A stretch of DNA of 37,019 nucleotides from Veillonellaceae bacterium (GCA_022771805.1 JALELM010000018.1:1-37019); one strand, 5' to 3'. Shown: positions 13,963-23,153, counted from the stretch's first letter. Program-made: numbers and translations. The notes: generated from the letters alone by a model not told the origin.

Positions 13963-15594
13963 ATGTATACAATACGTTGCGGGGAAAGCGAACTGCAGGT
14001 TCGACCGGGTACGACGATAGCGGATTTGGCAACGCAGATCGATATGTCGCAGGCGATTCTCACGCGCTGGCGGGGAGAACTTGTCGCTTGGGATACGGAA
14101 ATTACGGCCGACGGGGAATTGGAGCTGCTGTCCTTGCAGACGAAGGAAGGGAACTTGGCATACCAGCGCGGACTGATCCTGTTGCTGGCGACGGCGGTAC
14201 AGGAGATGTATCCCGCGGGTCGGGTGTTTATCGAGCATTCACTCGGGCGGGCGCTGTACGGCCGGATTGATGCGGGGCATCCGCTCACCCATCATGATAT
14301 TGAAGATGTGGAGGAGCATATGCGGGAGATTGTGCGCCAATGCCGCCCGTTTGTGCACTTGGCGAACAATCGCCGGGTGGCTCTCAATATCCTGGAAAAT
14401 GAGGGGCGCATCGCCGCCGCCCGCCGCATGGAGGAAATTCGCACCGAGCGGGTGGATCTGTATGCCTGCGGCTCGTTTTACGACTACTACTTCGGACTGC
14501 TGCCGGCACATACCGGTGTGCTGACGACATTTGACTTGCATTCGTATGCGCCGGGATTTTTGCTGCGGTTTCCGGATGAGTTTTCCGGTACGGAGATTCC
14601 CGAGTATGTGGAATTGCGACGGTTTGCGCGCGTGTTCTTCGAAGCGACCGATTGGAGCGAGCGGATCGGTTGCCGCTATGTGAGTGATCTGAACGCCGCG
14701 ATCCGAAACGGCAGAATCGGCCATATCATTGCGATGGCGGAGGCGCTGTACGAGAAGAACTTGGCTCGCATCGCCGACCTGGTGGCGGGCAGCAATCCGG
14801 GCATTCGGCTGATTACGCTGGCGGGACCGTCCTCGGCGGGGAAAACGACCACGATGCAGCGCCTGCGCGTGCAGTTGGAAGTCAACGGTTTGTCGACGGT
14901 GCTGATTTCGTTGGACAATTATTACCGCAATCGCAGTGAGCGGCAGATTTTCACGAGTGACGGTGAGGTCGATTACGAGTCGGTGGATGCGCTGGATCTG
15001 AACTTGCTTGAAGTGCAGCTGATGAGCTTACTGGCGGGCGAACCGGTACGTCTGGCGCGCTTCGATTTTGTCAAAGGCGAGCGTTATTTCGATGCGGAGC
15101 CGACCGTCTTGAAAGCGGAACAGCTGCTCGTCATGGAAGGCCTGCACGCGCTGAATCCGAAAGTATCGCGCGGCGTGCCGGCATATCAATGCCTGCATAT
15201 CTACATCAGCGCACTGACACAGCTCACCGTGAGCGCCCGCAATCGTATTTCGACGACCGATGCGCGTCTTTTGCGGCGGTTGGTACGCGATCAGCGTGAT
15301 CGTGCGCATGATGCCGCGGACACCTTGGCAATGTGGAGCAGCGTACGCAAAGGCGAGGAATCCTACATTTTCCCGTTCCAGGAACAGGCGGACATCATTT
15401 TCAACACGGCACTCATCTATGAAATTCCCGTGCTGAAGACATTGGCGCAGCCGTTGCTGGCGGCAATCGAGCCGGGGCATCCCGCCTATTCGCAAGCGCA
15501 ACGCCTGCTTCGCTTCCTGGATCTGTTTGAAGCGCTCGATCCGGAAATGGTTCCGGGCAATTCGCTGCTGCGTGAATTTATCGGCAAAAAATAA
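13963..15594 (+). CDS. TGS/ThrRS-like domain fused to a uridine-kinase-like P-loop kinase
   Basis: This 543-aa protein has the architecture of the clostridial/thermotogal nucleoside kinases. The N-terminal about 60 residues resemble a TGS domain (YTIRCGESELQVRPGTTIADLA). Residues of about 70-220 resemble the threonyl-tRNA synthetase second additional/editing domain (FIEHSLGRALYG, GHPLTHHDIEDVEEHMREIV). The C-terminal half is a uridine-kinase-type P-loop kinase with GPSSAGKTTT at 288-297, LISLDNYYRN and VMEGLHALNP. It probably phosphorylates a nucleoside with ATP or GTP; the substrate is not readable. GGGGAGG lies 6 nt before ATG 13963. It is monocistronic, with its own promoter and terminator, and divergent from the BirA-controlled operon. 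Confidence 0.85.
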   Translation: MYTIRCGESELQVRPGTTIADLATQIDMSQAILTRWRGELVAWDTEITADGELELLSLQTKEGNLAYQRGLILLLATAVQEMYPAGRVFIEHSLGRALYGRIDAGHPLTHHDIEDVEEHMREIVRQCRPFVHLANNRRVALNILENEGRIAAARRMEEIRTERVDLYACGSFYDYYFGLLPAHTGVLTTFDLHSYAPGFLLRFPDEFSGTEIPEYVELRRFARVFFEATDWSERIGCRYVSDLNAAIRNGRIGHIIAMAEALYEKNLARIADLVAGSNPGIRLITLAGPSSAGKTTTMQRLRVQLEVNGLSTVLISLDNYYRNRSERQIFTSDGEVDYESVDALDLNLLEVQLMSLLAGEPVRLARFDFVKGERYFDAEPTVLKAEQLLVMEGLHALNPKVSRGVPAYQCLHIYISALTQLTVSARNRISTTDARLLRRLVRDQRDRAHDAADTLAMWSSVRKGEESYIFPFQEQADIIFNTALIYEIPVLKTLAQPLLAAIEPGHPAYSQAQRLLRFLDLFEALDPEMVPGNSLLREFIGKK

Positions 15595-15596
15595 AA

Positions 15597-15626
15597 AACC
15601 GTCCCGCAAGGGACGGCTTTTGTTTA
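15597..15626 (+). terminator. Rho-independent terminator, probably shared by convergent genes
   Basis: AACCGTCCC (15598-15606), loop GCAA, GGGACGGCTTTTGTTT. A run of A upstream of the stem lets it also terminate the xre gene on the minus strand. Confidence 0.9.
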
Positions 15627-15646
15627 CCGTAAAATCCGAGCCGCTT

Positions 15647-15970
15647 TCAATCATCCAAAGATACGAGACGATTGCTGCGAATATGCTTTTCCAGGTACTC
15701 GACATTACGACGGCTTTGCAAAAATTTACGTACGAGCTCGGGGAATTCGGCCGGCTTGATGTCGTCGCCGCGCAACAGGTAGTCGGTGGAGACACCGAGC
15801 ACTTTGGCAACTTTTTCCACGGTGCGAAGTTTGGGCTTTTTGAAAACATCGTTTTCGAGTCGCGAGATGGTGACATGACTCTTGAACCCGGCTGCGCGGG
15901 TAAGTTCGGTCTGAGTCAGATTCTTGAGAATACGCAAATCTCGAATGCGTGTACCGATCGTTTCCGTCAT
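15647..15970 (-). CDS. XRE-family transcriptional regulator
   Basis: This 107-aa protein has an N-terminal Cro/CI-type helix-turn-helix (about 8-68): IRDLRILKNLTQTELTRAAGFKSHVTISRLEND, then VEKVAKVLGVSTDYLL. The C-terminal about 35 residues (PELVRKFLQSRRNVEYLEKHIRSNR) are charged and helical, perhaps a dimerisation tail. It is a stand-alone DNA-binding protein with no toxin or membrane partner nearby. Start ATG 15970 is preceded by AGGAAGGAG. It is divergent from dnaE; the intergenic inverted repeat ATACCA/TGGTAT (16043-16069) is a candidate binding site. Targets and signal are unknown. Confidence 0.9.
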   Translation of the reverse strand: MTETIGTRIRDLRILKNLTQTELTRAAGFKSHVTISRLENDVFKKPKLRTVEKVAKVLGVSTDYLLRGDDIKPAEFPELVRKFLQSRRNVEYLEKHIRSNRLVSLDD

Positions 15971-15992
15971 GGTATCGCTCCTTCCTGTACTT

Positions 15993-16020
15993 ATTATAGC
16001 AAGCCGCCCGCGCGGGTCAA
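15993..16020 (-). promoter_or_regulatory. Promoter of the xre gene
   Basis: On the minus strand, TTGACC (16020-16015), 16 bp and TATAAT (15998-15993), also with a TGC extended -10. It lies 23 nt from the start codon. Confidence 0.85.
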
Positions 16021-16042
16021 GAGTGGCGGCGCCGGATATATC

Positions 16043-16072
16043 ATACCAATCGCCGGGCGCCTATGGTATCAT
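16043..16072 (+). promoter_or_regulatory. Inverted repeat over an extended -10 before dnaE
   Basis: ATACCA (16043-16048) and TGGTAT (16064-16069) form a 6-bp inverted repeat 15 bp apart. The right arm overlaps TGGTATCAT, a possible extended -10 for the dnaE operon. It could be the target of the divergent XRE protein. Confidence 0.35.
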
Positions 16073-16094
16073 TATTATATTAAGGAGGATTTCG

Positions 16095-19000
16095 ATGAGC
16101 GGTTTTGTCCATTTACACACGCATACGGAATACAGCCTGTTTGACGGGATCAGCCGCATCCGCGATCTGGTGACGTATGTCAAGGAACTGGGGCAGCCGG
16201 CGGTGGCGATTACCGATCACGGCGTGATGTACGGTGCGGTATACCTGTACAAGGAAGCCAAAGCGCAGGGGGTTCATCCTGTAATCGGTTGCGAGATGTA
16301 CGTGACGGAACGGGCCTTGGACGATGACGGCGCGGGGGAACGCGAGAAGTTGCGGCATCTCATTTTGTTGTGCGAAACAAATGAGGGCTATCGCAATTTG
16401 GCAAAGCTGGATACATTGGCCAATACGGTCGGCTTTCGACGCAAACCGCGCATCAATCGGGAAGCCCTCGCCGCCCATGCCGAAGGGTTGATCGCCCTTT
16501 CCGCCTGCGTGCAGGGGGAATTGCCGCAATACCTGCTGGCCGGCGACGAAGCGAGCGCACGAGAGACGATCGAATGGTACATCCGTACGTTCGGGCGCGA
16601 GAATTATTTCATCGAGCTGCAAGATCACGGCTTGCCGGATGAGCGGCGGATACGCGCGGATTTAATACGCCTGGCGCGGGAGTACGGCGTGGGTTTGGTG
16701 GCGACGAACGATTTTCATTATATCCGCAAAGAAGATGCCGGCGCGCAGAATATTCGCCTGTGCATTTCCACGGGTCAGACGCTGGATAATCAGAATTTCA
16801 AGTTTCCGAACGAAGAGTTTTATTGTAAATCCACGGAGGAAATGACGGCGCTGTTTGCCGATGTGCCGGAAGCGATCGAGAATACCGTGCGGATCGCGAC
16901 ACGCTGCCAGGTGGAATTCCGTTTCGGGGAGCACCATTTGCCGGCGTTTACGGTGCCGGCCGGCGAGACGGCGGCCTCCTACTTGCGCCGTCTCTGCGAA
17001 GAAGCGTTGCCGCAACGGTACCGAGTGATTTCCGCGGCGGTGCGGGAACGGTTGGATTATGAGCTGGGGATTATCGAAAGCATGGGCTTTTGTGATTATT
17101 TCCTCATCGTCATGGACTTCATTCGCTATGCCCGCTCCCAGGACATTGCGGTCGGCCCGGGGCGCGGCTCGGCGGCGGGTTCGATTGTGGCGTACCTGCT
17201 CGGCATTACCAACCTGGATCCGCTTGCTTTCGGTTTGCTCTTCGAACGCTTTTTGAACCCGGAACGCATCAGCATGCCGGATATTGATACGGATATAGAT
17301 TACAAGGGGCGCGGCGAGGTCATCGCCTACCTGGCGCGCAAGTACGGCGCGGAACATGTCGCGCAGATCATTACTTTCGGGACGATGGCGGCGCGCGCCG
17401 TGGTGCGCGATGTCGGGCGGGTGATGAACCTGCCCTACGGCGATGTGGATCGGATCGCCCGCATGATTCCCGGCGGCCCGGGGATCACGCTGGCGGATAC
17501 ACTGGCTAAAATTCCCGAATTTCGCAAAGAGTATGAGGACGACGCCACGGTACGTCAGCTGGTGGACTATGCGCTGGCGCTGGAGGGGCTGAGTCGGCAT
17601 GCGGGCACGCATGCGGCGGGCATCGTCATCAGTGCGGAGCCGGTGGCGGAGCATGTGCCGCTGCAGCGCTCGGCGGATGAATACTTGCAGACACAGTTCG
17701 AGAAAGATACGGTGGAAGAACTCGGTCTGCTGAAAATGGATTTGCTCGGTTTGCGAAACCTGACCGTCATTCAGGAAACGGTGGAACATATCCGAGCCAA
17801 TCGCGGCCTGGACATCGATCCGAATGCCTTGCCGACGGAAGACCCGGAAACCTGCGCCATGCTCTGTGCGGGTGATACGGTCGGCGTGTTCCAGTCGGAA
17901 TCGCCAGGTTTCACCGCGCTGTTGAAACAATTGCGACCGGAACGCTTCGAGGATCTGATCCCGATGGTGGCGCTGTACCGACCGGGTCCGCTGGGCAGCG
18001 GCATGGCGGAAGATTTCATCCGGCGGCGGCACGGCGAAACGCCGGTCGAATACCTGCACCCGCTGTTGGAGCCGATCTTGAAGGAGACCTTCGGGGTGAT
18101 CCTGTACCAGGAGCAGGTCATGCAGATTTCCTCCGTGATGGGCGGCTTTACACTCGGCGAAGCGGATTTGTTGCGCCGCGCCATGGGGAAGAAAAAGGAA
18201 GCCGAGCTGCAGGCGCAACGCGGCAAATTCCTCGCCGGCGCCAAGGCGAAAGGCGTGAACGAGCCGATTGCCGACCATGTCTTCGAGCAAATGCTGTACT
18301 TCGCCGGCTACGGCTTCAATAAATCGCACTCCGCCTGCTACGGCTATATTGCCTGGCAAACGGCATACTTGAAAGCGCATTATCGGCCGGAATTTATGGC
18401 GGCGATGATGTCGAGCTATAAAGAAAATACGGACAAACTCATTCATTATATCGGCGATTGCCGCCTGCACGGCATTCGGGTGTTGGCGCCCGACTTGAAC
18501 CGAAGCGATCGGGACTTTACCGTGGAGGGGCAGGCGATCCGTTTCGGCTTGGCCGCCGTTCGCAATGTAGGTGACGGCCTGGCGGAGATGCTGATTGCCG
18601 GGCGGGAGAAGCTGCAAGCCGAGCAACGGGCGGCAGGGGAAGAAGTGCGCGGCTATACCTCATTGGTGGATGTGGCGGCGCAGACCACGATCAATCGCCG
18701 CTCGTTTGAAGCGCTGATCAAGGCGGGAGCTTGCGACGGTCTCGCCCCGGGGATCAATCGTGCGCAGCTGACGGCGGCGGTTCCGGAAGCGTTGCGGCTC
18801 GGCGCGATGGAACGGGAGAACAACAATTCCCTGCAGGGCGGCCTGTTCGACGACCTGACACTGGCGCAGCCGGTGCTGCAGTACCCGGATCTGCCGGCTT
18901 GGGGTATGCAGCAGCTGCTTGCCGGCGAGAAAGACACGCTCGGCTACTTCGTGAGCGGCCATCCGCTGGATCGCTTCGCCGCGATCATGCGGCAGCTGAC

Positions 19001-19574
19001 GCCGATTCACGAGTTAAAGGAAAATGCCGTGTTGTACGACGGCAAGACGGTACGCATCGGCGGAACGGTTGTCAACAGCCGCAGTATTTTTACCCGTAAG
19101 AATGAACGGATGGGCTTTGTGCGAACGGAAGATTACGGTGCCAGTATCGAAGCGGTGCTGTTCCCTTCGGTCTGGCAGGCGGCTTCATCGCTGATCGCCA
19201 CCGATGCGGCGCTGGGTATTGAGGGGCGTCTGCAGGCGGATGAGCGGGAGACGAAGATCATCGCACAAAAGGTGTACCCGCTGGAAATGATCCTGCCGCC
19301 GGAAACGAACGAGCGGGCGCAGCGGCCGCGGGCTGCCGCCACGGGACGTGTGCATCTGCACATAGATCCGCAGCACGAGGGGCAATCCGTCACGGACGGT
19401 CTGGCAAAGATTATCGCCGCACATCGGGGCAAGGTGCCGGTGACCTTGTACATCGAGCGCAGCGGCATGACGATCCCGATGAGTGAAGCGTACTATATTG
19501 ACGGCAAACCGGAAACATTGGCTCAATTGGAATTGCTGTTGGGGAACCCGGTTCGGGTGGAGGAGGTACCATGA
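16095..19574 (+). CDS. dnaE: DNA polymerase III subunit alpha DnaE
   Basis: This 1159-aa family C polymerase catalyses DNA synthesis at the replication fork. Domains in order: a PHP domain (starts FVHLHTHTEYSLFDG), then palm and thumb with the GPGRGSAAGSIVAYLL motif and MPDIDTDID carrying catalytic Asp396 and Asp398. The third Asp549 is in LLKMDLLGLRN. The fingers contain GVILYQEQVMQI and GYGFNKSHSACYGYIAWQTAYLK, with a helix-hairpin-helix region and an OB-fold (VRIGGTVVNSRSIFTRKNERMGFVRTEDY) near the C-terminus. The length is usual for DnaE. The start ATG follows TAAGGAGG by 6 nt. It overlaps etfB by 4 nt. In many Bacillota dnaE is followed by pfkA and pyk; here etfB and etfA occupy that place. 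Confidence 0.97.
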   Translation: MSGFVHLHTHTEYSLFDGISRIRDLVTYVKELGQPAVAITDHGVMYGAVYLYKEAKAQGVHPVIGCEMYVTERALDDDGAGEREKLRHLILLCETNEGYRNLAKLDTLANTVGFRRKPRINREALAAHAEGLIALSACVQGELPQYLLAGDEASARETIEWYIRTFGRENYFIELQDHGLPDERRIRADLIRLAREYGVGLVATNDFHYIRKEDAGAQNIRLCISTGQTLDNQNFKFPNEEFYCKSTEEMTALFADVPEAIENTVRIATRCQVEFRFGEHHLPAFTVPAGETAASYLRRLCEEALPQRYRVISAAVRERLDYELGIIESMGFCDYFLIVMDFIRYARSQDIAVGPGRGSAAGSIVAYLLGITNLDPLAFGLLFERFLNPERISMPDIDTDIDYKGRGEVIAYLARKYGAEHVAQIITFGTMAARAVVRDVGRVMNLPYGDVDRIARMIPGGPGITLADTLAKIPEFRKEYEDDATVRQLVDYALALEGLSRHAGTHAAGIVISAEPVAEHVPLQRSADEYLQTQFEKDTVEELGLLKMDLLGLRNLTVIQETVEHIRANRGLDIDPNALPTEDPETCAMLCAGDTVGVFQSESPGFTALLKQLRPERFEDLIPMVALYRPGPLGSGMAEDFIRRRHGETPVEYLHPLLEPILKETFGVILYQEQVMQISSVMGGFTLGEADLLRRAMGKKKEAELQAQRGKFLAGAKAKGVNEPIADHVFEQMLYFAGYGFNKSHSACYGYIAWQTAYLKAHYRPEFMAAMMSSYKENTDKLIHYIGDCRLHGIRVLAPDLNRSDRDFTVEGQAIRFGLAAVRNVGDGLAEMLIAGREKLQAEQRAAGEEVRGYTSLVDVAAQTTINRRSFEALIKAGACDGLAPGINRAQLTAAVPEALRLGAMERENNNSLQGGLFDDLTLAQPVLQYPDLPAWGMQQLLAGEKDTLGYFVSGHPLDRFAAIMRQLTPIHELKENAVLYDGKTVRIGGTVVNSRSIFTRKNERMGFVRTEDYGASIEAVLFPSVWQAASSLIATDAALGIEGRLQADERETKIIAQKVYPLEMILPPETNERAQRPRAAATGRVHLHIDPQHEGQSVTDGLAKIIAAHRGKVPVTLYIERSGMTIPMSEAYYIDGKPETLAQLELLLGNPVRVEEVP

Positions 19575-20374
19575 ATATTTTGGTCTGTGTAAAGCAAGTG
19601 CCGGATACGGCAAAAGTCAAGCTGGATCCGCAGACAAATCGTCTGCAACGGGCGGGCGTACCGAATATTTTAAATCCGTTTGACGAACACGCGGTGGAAG
19701 CCGCCCTCGCCTTGCGGGACGAATTCGGCGGCCGGGTGACGGTCTTGTCGATGGGGCCGCCGCAGGCTGCGGACGCGCTGCGGGAATGCCTAGCGCGCGG
19801 GGTCGATGCGGCGTACCTGCTGAGTGATCGCGCTTTCGGCGGGGCGGATACATTGGCGACGGCGTACACGCTGAGCACGGGGATTCGACACCTCGGCGAA
19901 TTCGATTTGATTCTTTGCGGGAAACAGGCAATCGACGGCGACACGGCGCAAGTCGGTTCGCAGATTGCGGAAATGCTGGACATCCCGCAGGTATCGGCGG
20001 CGGTAAAACTGAGCGTGAAAGATGGCGCGGCCACCGTAGTGCGCGAGCACGAAGACGGCTATGAAACGCTGCGGGTCGCCCTGCCGGCGTTGATTACCGC
20101 GACGAAAAATCTGAACACACCGCGCTACCCGTCGATCCGGGGTTTGCTGGCTTCGCGCACGGCGGAAATACCGGTCTTGGGAGCGGCGGATATCGGGGCG
20201 GCTCCGGAGCGGATCGGCATCAAGGGCTCGCCGACACAGGTGCGGCGCACGCGTACACCGCAGGCGCGCAAACAGGGTAGGATCATTCGTGACCGGACGG
20301 CCGATGAGGCGGTCGCCGAACTGTTTGCCGCTTGGCGGGGAGAGGATGTACAGGAAGGAGGTCGGGCGGAATGA
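19571..20374 (+). CDS. etfB: Electron transfer flavoprotein beta subunit
   Basis: This 267-aa subunit binds AMP or FAD and shuttles electrons from dehydrogenases. The family's features are the N-terminal MNILVCVKQVPDTAKVKLDPQTNRLQRAG, the NPFDEHAVEAAL motif, GADTLATAYTLS and LCGKQAIDGDTAQVGSQIAEML near residue 120, and TATKNLNTPRYPSIRGLLASR, the EtfB recognition signature region. It starts with ATG overlapping the dnaE stop (ATGA), after GGAGGAGGTACC, and overlaps etfA by 4 nt. It belongs to the dnaE-etfB-etfA-pyk unit. The partner dehydrogenase is not in the window, so whether it is a bifurcating or a simple ETF cannot be decided. Confidence 0.95.
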   Translation: MNILVCVKQVPDTAKVKLDPQTNRLQRAGVPNILNPFDEHAVEAALALRDEFGGRVTVLSMGPPQAADALRECLARGVDAAYLLSDRAFGGADTLATAYTLSTGIRHLGEFDLILCGKQAIDGDTAQVGSQIAEMLDIPQVSAAVKLSVKDGAATVVREHEDGYETLRVALPALITATKNLNTPRYPSIRGLLASRTAEIPVLGAADIGAAPERIGIKGSPTQVRRTRTPQARKQGRIIRDRTADEAVAELFAAWRGEDVQEGGRAE

Positions 20375-21369
20375 GTCGGCACATATATGTGATTGCGGAA
20401 CATTTTGACGGGAAATTGCGTCCCGTGACGAAAGAATTGGTCGGCAAGGCGCAGGAATTGGCGGCGACTGTCGGCCAGGAAGCGCACGCGATCCTGCTCG
20501 GTCATGAGGCGGAAGGCCTGGCCGAGGAACTGATTGCCTGCGGGGCGGATGTTGTCCATTATGCCGACGCGCCCGAATTGGCGGAATATACTACGGAAGG
20601 ATACACATATGTGATCGCCGAGTTTTTGAGGGAGCGGGAACCGAATGCGGTACTCATCGGCGCGACGAGCAACGGTCGCGACCTGGCGCCGCGGCTTTCG
20701 GCGCGTCTGCGTTGCGGCGTGACGGCGGATTGCACGGGTATGGCGGCGGAAGCGGAGACCGGGCTCATTACTTGGACGCGCCCGGCGCTCGGCGGCAATA
20801 TTTTGGCGGACATCGTCTGCCCGACTACCCGGCCGCAAATGGGGACGGTGCGGCCGAATGTATTCCCTAAACCGACGGCCGACCCGACACGCCAAGGACG
20901 GGTGGAGCGGTTGACGGTTGCGATTCCGGCGGGAACGATCCGGACGGAACGACTTGCCTTTGAGCGGGTAGAAGGCGACGAAGTCAACTTGGAAGATGCG
21001 GAGATCATCGTGAGCGGCGGCCGCGGCATGGGCACGGCGGAGCAGTATAACCGCCTGCACCGGCTGGCGCAGCTGCTCGGCGGCAGCGTGGCGGCATCCC
21101 GTGCCGCAGTCGAAGCGGGCTGGGCGCCGTCCATTCATCAGGTCGGCCAGACGGGTAAAAACGTCGGCCCGAAAATCTATTTCGCCTTCGGGATCTCCGG
21201 TGCCATTCAGCACCTTGCCGGCATCGGCGGCAGCGATACGGTGATCGCGATCAATAAAGATGCGGCCGCGCCGATTTTCGAGGTAGCGGATTACGGCATC
21301 GTCGGCGACGTGCATGAGGTACTGGAAGCCATGATCGCCAAGCTGGAAGCGGGGGAACGCTTGTGCTGA
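20371..21369 (+). CDS. etfA: Electron transfer flavoprotein alpha subunit
   Basis: This 332-aa subunit carries the main FAD. The N-terminal domain begins SRHIYVIAEHFDGKLRPVTKELVGKAQELA. The C-terminal FAD-binding domain contains VSGGRGMGTAEQYNRLHRLAQLLGGSVAASRAAVEAGWAP, the HQVGQTGKNVGPKIYFAFGISGAIQHLAGI block and IVAINKD-like VIAINKDAAAPIFEVADYGIVGDVHEVL, the ETF-alpha signature. There is no N-terminal ferredoxin domain, unlike some ETF-alphas. RBS GGAAGGAGG lies 9 nt before ATG 20371. It overlaps etfB by 4 nt and pyk by 7 nt. Confidence 0.96.
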   Translation: MSRHIYVIAEHFDGKLRPVTKELVGKAQELAATVGQEAHAILLGHEAEGLAEELIACGADVVHYADAPELAEYTTEGYTYVIAEFLREREPNAVLIGATSNGRDLAPRLSARLRCGVTADCTGMAAEAETGLITWTRPALGGNILADIVCPTTRPQMGTVRPNVFPKPTADPTRQGRVERLTVAIPAGTIRTERLAFERVEGDEVNLEDAEIIVSGGRGMGTAEQYNRLHRLAQLLGGSVAASRAAVEAGWAPSIHQVGQTGKNVGPKIYFAFGISGAIQHLAGIGGSDTVIAINKDAAAPIFEVADYGIVGDVHEVLEAMIAKLEAGERLC

Positions 21370-23120
21370 CACCGCAAAACAAACGGACGAAAGTTGTCTG
21401 CACGGTCGGACCGGGGACGGACGCGCCGGGAGTGTTGGAGCGCATGATTGCCTCGGGTATGAATGTGGCCCGTTTCAATTTTTCACACGGCACGCATGCC
21501 GAGCACGGTGAGCGGATGGCGGCTGTCCGCCGGGCGGCGACGATACTGCAGGCGCCGATCGCATTGCTGCTGGATACGCGCGGCCCGGAAATGCGGCTCG
21601 GCCTGTTTCAAGACGGACAGGCGCTGCTCGCGGAAGGAAGCACGTTCACACTCTATAGTGAGGAACGAATGGGTGATGCCCGCGGCGCGACCATTTCGCA
21701 TGCGACGCTTTGGAAGCAGCTGAAACCGGGTCAGGCGATTTTGCTGAATGACGGCTACGTTCGCCTGCAAGTCCGGGATGTGCGTCCGGGGGAAATCGAG
21801 ACGGTGGTCGAGAACACGGGAGAAATGAGCGACCGCAAGCGAGTCGCCTGCCCCGGCGTGCCGATCCTGTTGCCGCCGCTGTCGGCGCAGGATGAGGCGG
21901 ATATTCTCTACGGCATCGGGCAGGATGTGGATTATATTGCGGCATCCTTTGTCCAACGGGCGGAGGATATCGTGGAAATCAAACGCTTTCTCGAGGAACA
22001 TCAGGCGGCACATATTCATGTCATCGCCAAGGTGGAAAACGAGGAAGGCGTACGCAATCTGAAACCGATTCTGCAAATAGCGGACGGGCTGATGGTCGCT
22101 CGCGGAGATCTCGGCGTGGAAATTCCTGCGGAACAGGTGCCCGTTTTACAAAAACATATGATTTCGCTATGTAATGAATTGGGCAAGCCGGTCATTACCG
22201 CCACGCAAATGCTGGAATCGATGGTGCACAACCCGCGACCGACGCGGGCGGAGACCAGCGATGTGGCGAATGCCATTCTTGACGGCACGGATGCCGTCAT
22301 GCTGAGCGCGGAGACGGCGACGGGGCAATATCCTGTCGCGGCGGTGGAGACGATGACCCGGGTAGCGCTGCACACCGAAGTGAGCCGGATGTATCGCAGC
22401 CGCAACCGCCGGGATCTGGCCGCTGAAGCGGTGACGACGGAAGCGATCAGCTATTCGACCGTGCGGATCTCGGAGACCTTGCAGGCCAAGGCGATTCTTA
22501 CCTCCAGTGAATCGGGCAGAACGGCGCGAATGGTCTCCAAGTATCGCCCGCATTGCCCGATCGTGATGGTGTCGCCGCACCTGCGCTCGCTGCGCCGGGC
22601 GGCGCTGTATTGGGGTGTGGTGCCGGTCTTGGGCACGGCGACACAGGATACCGATACGATGGTTCGCAGCTCGATCCATGCGGCGCTGCGCCAACGCCTG
22701 ATCGAAAACGGCTCGCTGGTAGTCATCACCGCCGGCGTGCCGTCCGGGATTGAAGGCAGCACGAATATGATCCGCGTCCATGTAGTGGGCGAGGCGGCTG
22801 TCCGCGGCACCGGTATCGGCGACGGCTCGGCGACGGGCGAGGCGTTCTTTGCCACGGGATCGCCGGCAGAGTTCCGGCCGGGAAGCATCCTGGTGGTGGA
22901 CTCGCTGACACCGGAATGGGCGGCCTGCGCGCAAGAGGCGGCCGGCCTGATCGCGGTTGAGGGCGGCCTGACATCCGCCGCCGCCATTGCCGGCTTGACC
23001 TTGGGGATACCGACCGTCATCGGCGTGCAGGACGCGTTTCACGATTTTGCCGCCAGAGAAATGATTACGATTGATGCGGTGCGAGGACTGATTTTCCGCG
23101 GGGAAGTCAATGCGCGCTGA
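21363..23120 (+). CDS. pyk: Pyruvate kinase with C-terminal PEP-mobile-domain extension
   Basis: This 585-aa enzyme transfers phosphate from phosphoenolpyruvate to ADP in glycolysis. The N-terminal barrel shows TKVVCTVGPGTD, NVARFNFSHGTHAEH, LDTRGPEMRLG, VIAKVENEEGV and ITATQMLESM, the pyruvate kinase signature. The extra about 110 residues after the allosteric domain resemble the PEP-utilising mobile domain common in Bacillota pyruvate kinases. In its motif EGGLTSAAAIAGLTLGIP the usual His of TSHA is replaced by Ala. The start is GTG 21363 in the last codons of etfA, with GGGGG upstream. It is the last gene of the dnaE operon. Confidence 0.96.
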   Translation: MLTPQNKRTKVVCTVGPGTDAPGVLERMIASGMNVARFNFSHGTHAEHGERMAAVRRAATILQAPIALLLDTRGPEMRLGLFQDGQALLAEGSTFTLYSEERMGDARGATISHATLWKQLKPGQAILLNDGYVRLQVRDVRPGEIETVVENTGEMSDRKRVACPGVPILLPPLSAQDEADILYGIGQDVDYIAASFVQRAEDIVEIKRFLEEHQAAHIHVIAKVENEEGVRNLKPILQIADGLMVARGDLGVEIPAEQVPVLQKHMISLCNELGKPVITATQMLESMVHNPRPTRAETSDVANAILDGTDAVMLSAETATGQYPVAAVETMTRVALHTEVSRMYRSRNRRDLAAEAVTTEAISYSTVRISETLQAKAILTSSESGRTARMVSKYRPHCPIVMVSPHLRSLRRAALYWGVVPVLGTATQDTDTMVRSSIHAALRQRLIENGSLVVITAGVPSGIEGSTNMIRVHVVGEAAVRGTGIGDGSATGEAFFATGSPAEFRPGSILVVDSLTPEWAACAQEAAGLIAVEGGLTSAAAIAGLTLGIPTVIGVQDAFHDFAAREMITIDAVRGLIFRGEVNAR

Positions 23121-23124
23121 GGTT

Positions 23125-23153
23125 TTGACATCAATTCGGTGAGGTCGTATAAT
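23125..23153 (+). promoter_or_regulatory. Fully consensus sigma-70 promoter of dat
   Basis: TTGACA (23125-23130), 17 bp, TATAAT (23148-23153), a perfect match in sequence and spacing, about 40 nt before the start codon. It implies strong constitutive expression. A second TATAAT lies just downstream. Confidence 0.93.

Noticed and set aside
16662-18626. A 654-codon open frame antisense to dnaE
   Set aside because: It is Arg/His/Gln-rich with no recognisable domain, has no ribosome site and mirrors the codon bias of dnaE, which is beyond doubt the true gene.
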